A stretch of DNA of 16,825 nucleotides from Hymenoscyphus infarciens. Taxonomy: Eukaryota > Ascomycota > Leotiomycetes > Helotiales > Helotiaceae. Where the stretch lies: positions 1-16,825 of the forward strand of contig LLCB01000617.1 in assembly GCA_001414345.1 (NCBI GenBank), read 5' to 3'. The notes under the pieces are model-generated. The model made no database searches and had not been told where the DNA came from. It saw only the letters and a list, made by a program, of their open reading frames with translations. The stretch's first letter is position 1, and each line of letters starts with the position of its first letter. A program made the translations under genes and the position numbers. Of this stretch, positions 16,025 to 16,825 are shown in pieces.

Positions 16025-16825
16025 TAAGCTACTATAACTTACTAACGTCTTTTAGACCTTTATTTATATTTAGTATAAAAGAGTATTAATAGATAAATAT
16101 TTATAAATTTTATATAGATTTATCTAAGAGTTATAGTAGCTAAGCTACTATAACTCGCTAACGTCTTTTAGACCTTTATTTATAATATTTAGTATAAAAG
16201 AGTATTAATAGATAAATAGTTATATATTTTATATAGATTTATCTAAGAGTTATAGTAGCTAAGCTACTATAACTTGCTAACGTCTTTTAGACCTTTATTT
16301 ATTATATTTAGTATAAAAGAGTATTAATAGATAAATATTTATATATTTTATATAGATTTATCTAAGAGTTATAGTAGCTAAGCTACTATAACTTACTAAC
16401 GTCTTTTAGACCTTTATTTTTAATATTTAGTATAAAAGAGATTTAATTATTAAATATCTATATATTCTATATAGATTTATCTAAGAGTTATAGTAGCTAA
16501 GCTACTATAACTATTTAAAGCTTTTTAGATACTTATTTATAATATTTAGTATAAAAGAGATTTAATTATTAAATATCTATATATTCTATATAGATTTATC
16601 TAAGAGTAATAGTAGCTAAGCTACTATAACTTACTAACGTCTTTTAGACCTTTATTTATATTTAGTATAAAAGAGTATTAATAGATAAATAGTTATATAT
16701 TTTATATAGATTTATCTAAGAGTTATAGTAGCTAAGCTACTATAACTTACTAACGTCTTTTAAACCTTTATTTATAATATTTAGTATAAAAGACTATTAA
16801 TAGATTAAAGAAGATTTAATATAAT
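16025..16825 (+). repeat. Satellite array, 116-119-bp unit, with palindromic junctions
   Basis: Seven head-to-tail units start with TAAGCTACTATAACT at 16025, 16141, 16260, 16379, 16498, 16617 and 16733; the last is cut by the window end. Steps are 116, 119, 119, 119, 119 and 116 bp. Each unit contains ACGTCTTTTAGACCTTTATTT, a TATAAAAGAG box and TTATATAGATTTATCTAAGAG, except that the unit at 16498 diverges at its start (TATTTAAAGCTTTTTAGATA). Units 16379 and 16498 share ATTTAATTATTAAAT where the others have TATTAATAGATAAAT, so two unit types exist. Units differ mainly by transitions. Function is unknown; such arrays are often heterochromatic or subtelomeric, but no telomere motif is seen. Confidence 0.92.
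16129..16155. repeat. 27-nt palindrome at satellite unit junction
   Basis: AGTTATAGTAGCT, A, AGCTACTATAACT: 13-nt perfectly complementary arms around one central base. The same palindrome recurs from 16248, 16367, 16486 and 16721; the copy from 16605 has one arm mismatch (AGTAATAGTAGCT). The first junction (16025) lacks the left arm, marking the edge of the array. Confidence 0.88.

Noticed and set aside
1..16825. Possible mitochondrial or bacterial origin suggested by the very low GC.
   Set aside because: Chromovirus and MULE remnants, LTR structures and CpA-specific mutation indicate nuclear fungal DNA; no mitochondrial genes or bacterial operons are visible.
16025..16825. Interpretation of the array as a CRISPR array or telomere.
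   Set aside because: Units are contiguous, similar along their full length and lack spacer/repeat alternation; no TTAGGG-type repeat is present.

Overview
The window looks like a repeat graveyard from a filamentous ascomycete (Pezizomycotina) genome. It is extremely AT-rich, TpA is everywhere, CpA is almost absent while CpG survives in places, and every recognisable coding frame is full of TAA/TAG codons where Gln (CAA/CAG) or Trp (TGG) is expected. This is the pattern left by repeat-induced point mutation (RIP, C-to-T in CpA on either strand). I see no intact gene, rRNA, tRNA or CRISPR array. The species cannot be named from the sequence.

Layout. (1) 1-366: AT-rich flank with nothing recognised. 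(2) 367-8230: one complete but dead Ty3/gypsy chromovirus. It has 378-bp LTRs at both ends, a 5-bp target duplication AAAAG, a polypurine tract, a gag remnant with a decayed CCHC knuckle, and a pol remnant in the order protease, reverse transcriptase, RNase H, integrase, chromodomain. Pol stays in one frame for more than 1,200 codons. An unusual 1.4-kb stretch between the chromodomain and the 3' LTR holds a probable antisense coding remnant. (3) 8231-10233: AT-rich filler with a 648-bp inverted-repeat element (8526-9173) flanked by TA. (4) 10234-11193: a TRIM-like miniature LTR element, copy 1, 950 bp, 112-bp terminal direct repeats, target duplication AGTAG. (5) About 11470-15880: a 9-bp minisatellite, then a decayed minus-strand gene that reads as a Mutator-like (MULE) transposase. 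It is interrupted by a second TRIM copy in the opposite orientation (12544-13345, 113-bp terminal repeats, target duplication TTTAG). (6) 15894-16825: a short GGCTAACTCGCT-type repeat cluster, then a 116-119-bp satellite array that runs off the window and carries a 27-nt palindrome at each unit junction.

How it fits together: three or four transposon classes inserted here and were then silenced by RIP. The TRIM lies inside the MULE-like frame, so the TRIM is the younger of the two. Both TRIM copies have, directly after the LTR, a sequence that matches the complement of the initiator tRNA-Met anticodon arm once a TpG-to-TpA change is allowed. This suggests copia-type priming from a half-tRNA. 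The most unusual items are the TRIM family, the extra antisense region of the gypsy element and the palindromic satellite.
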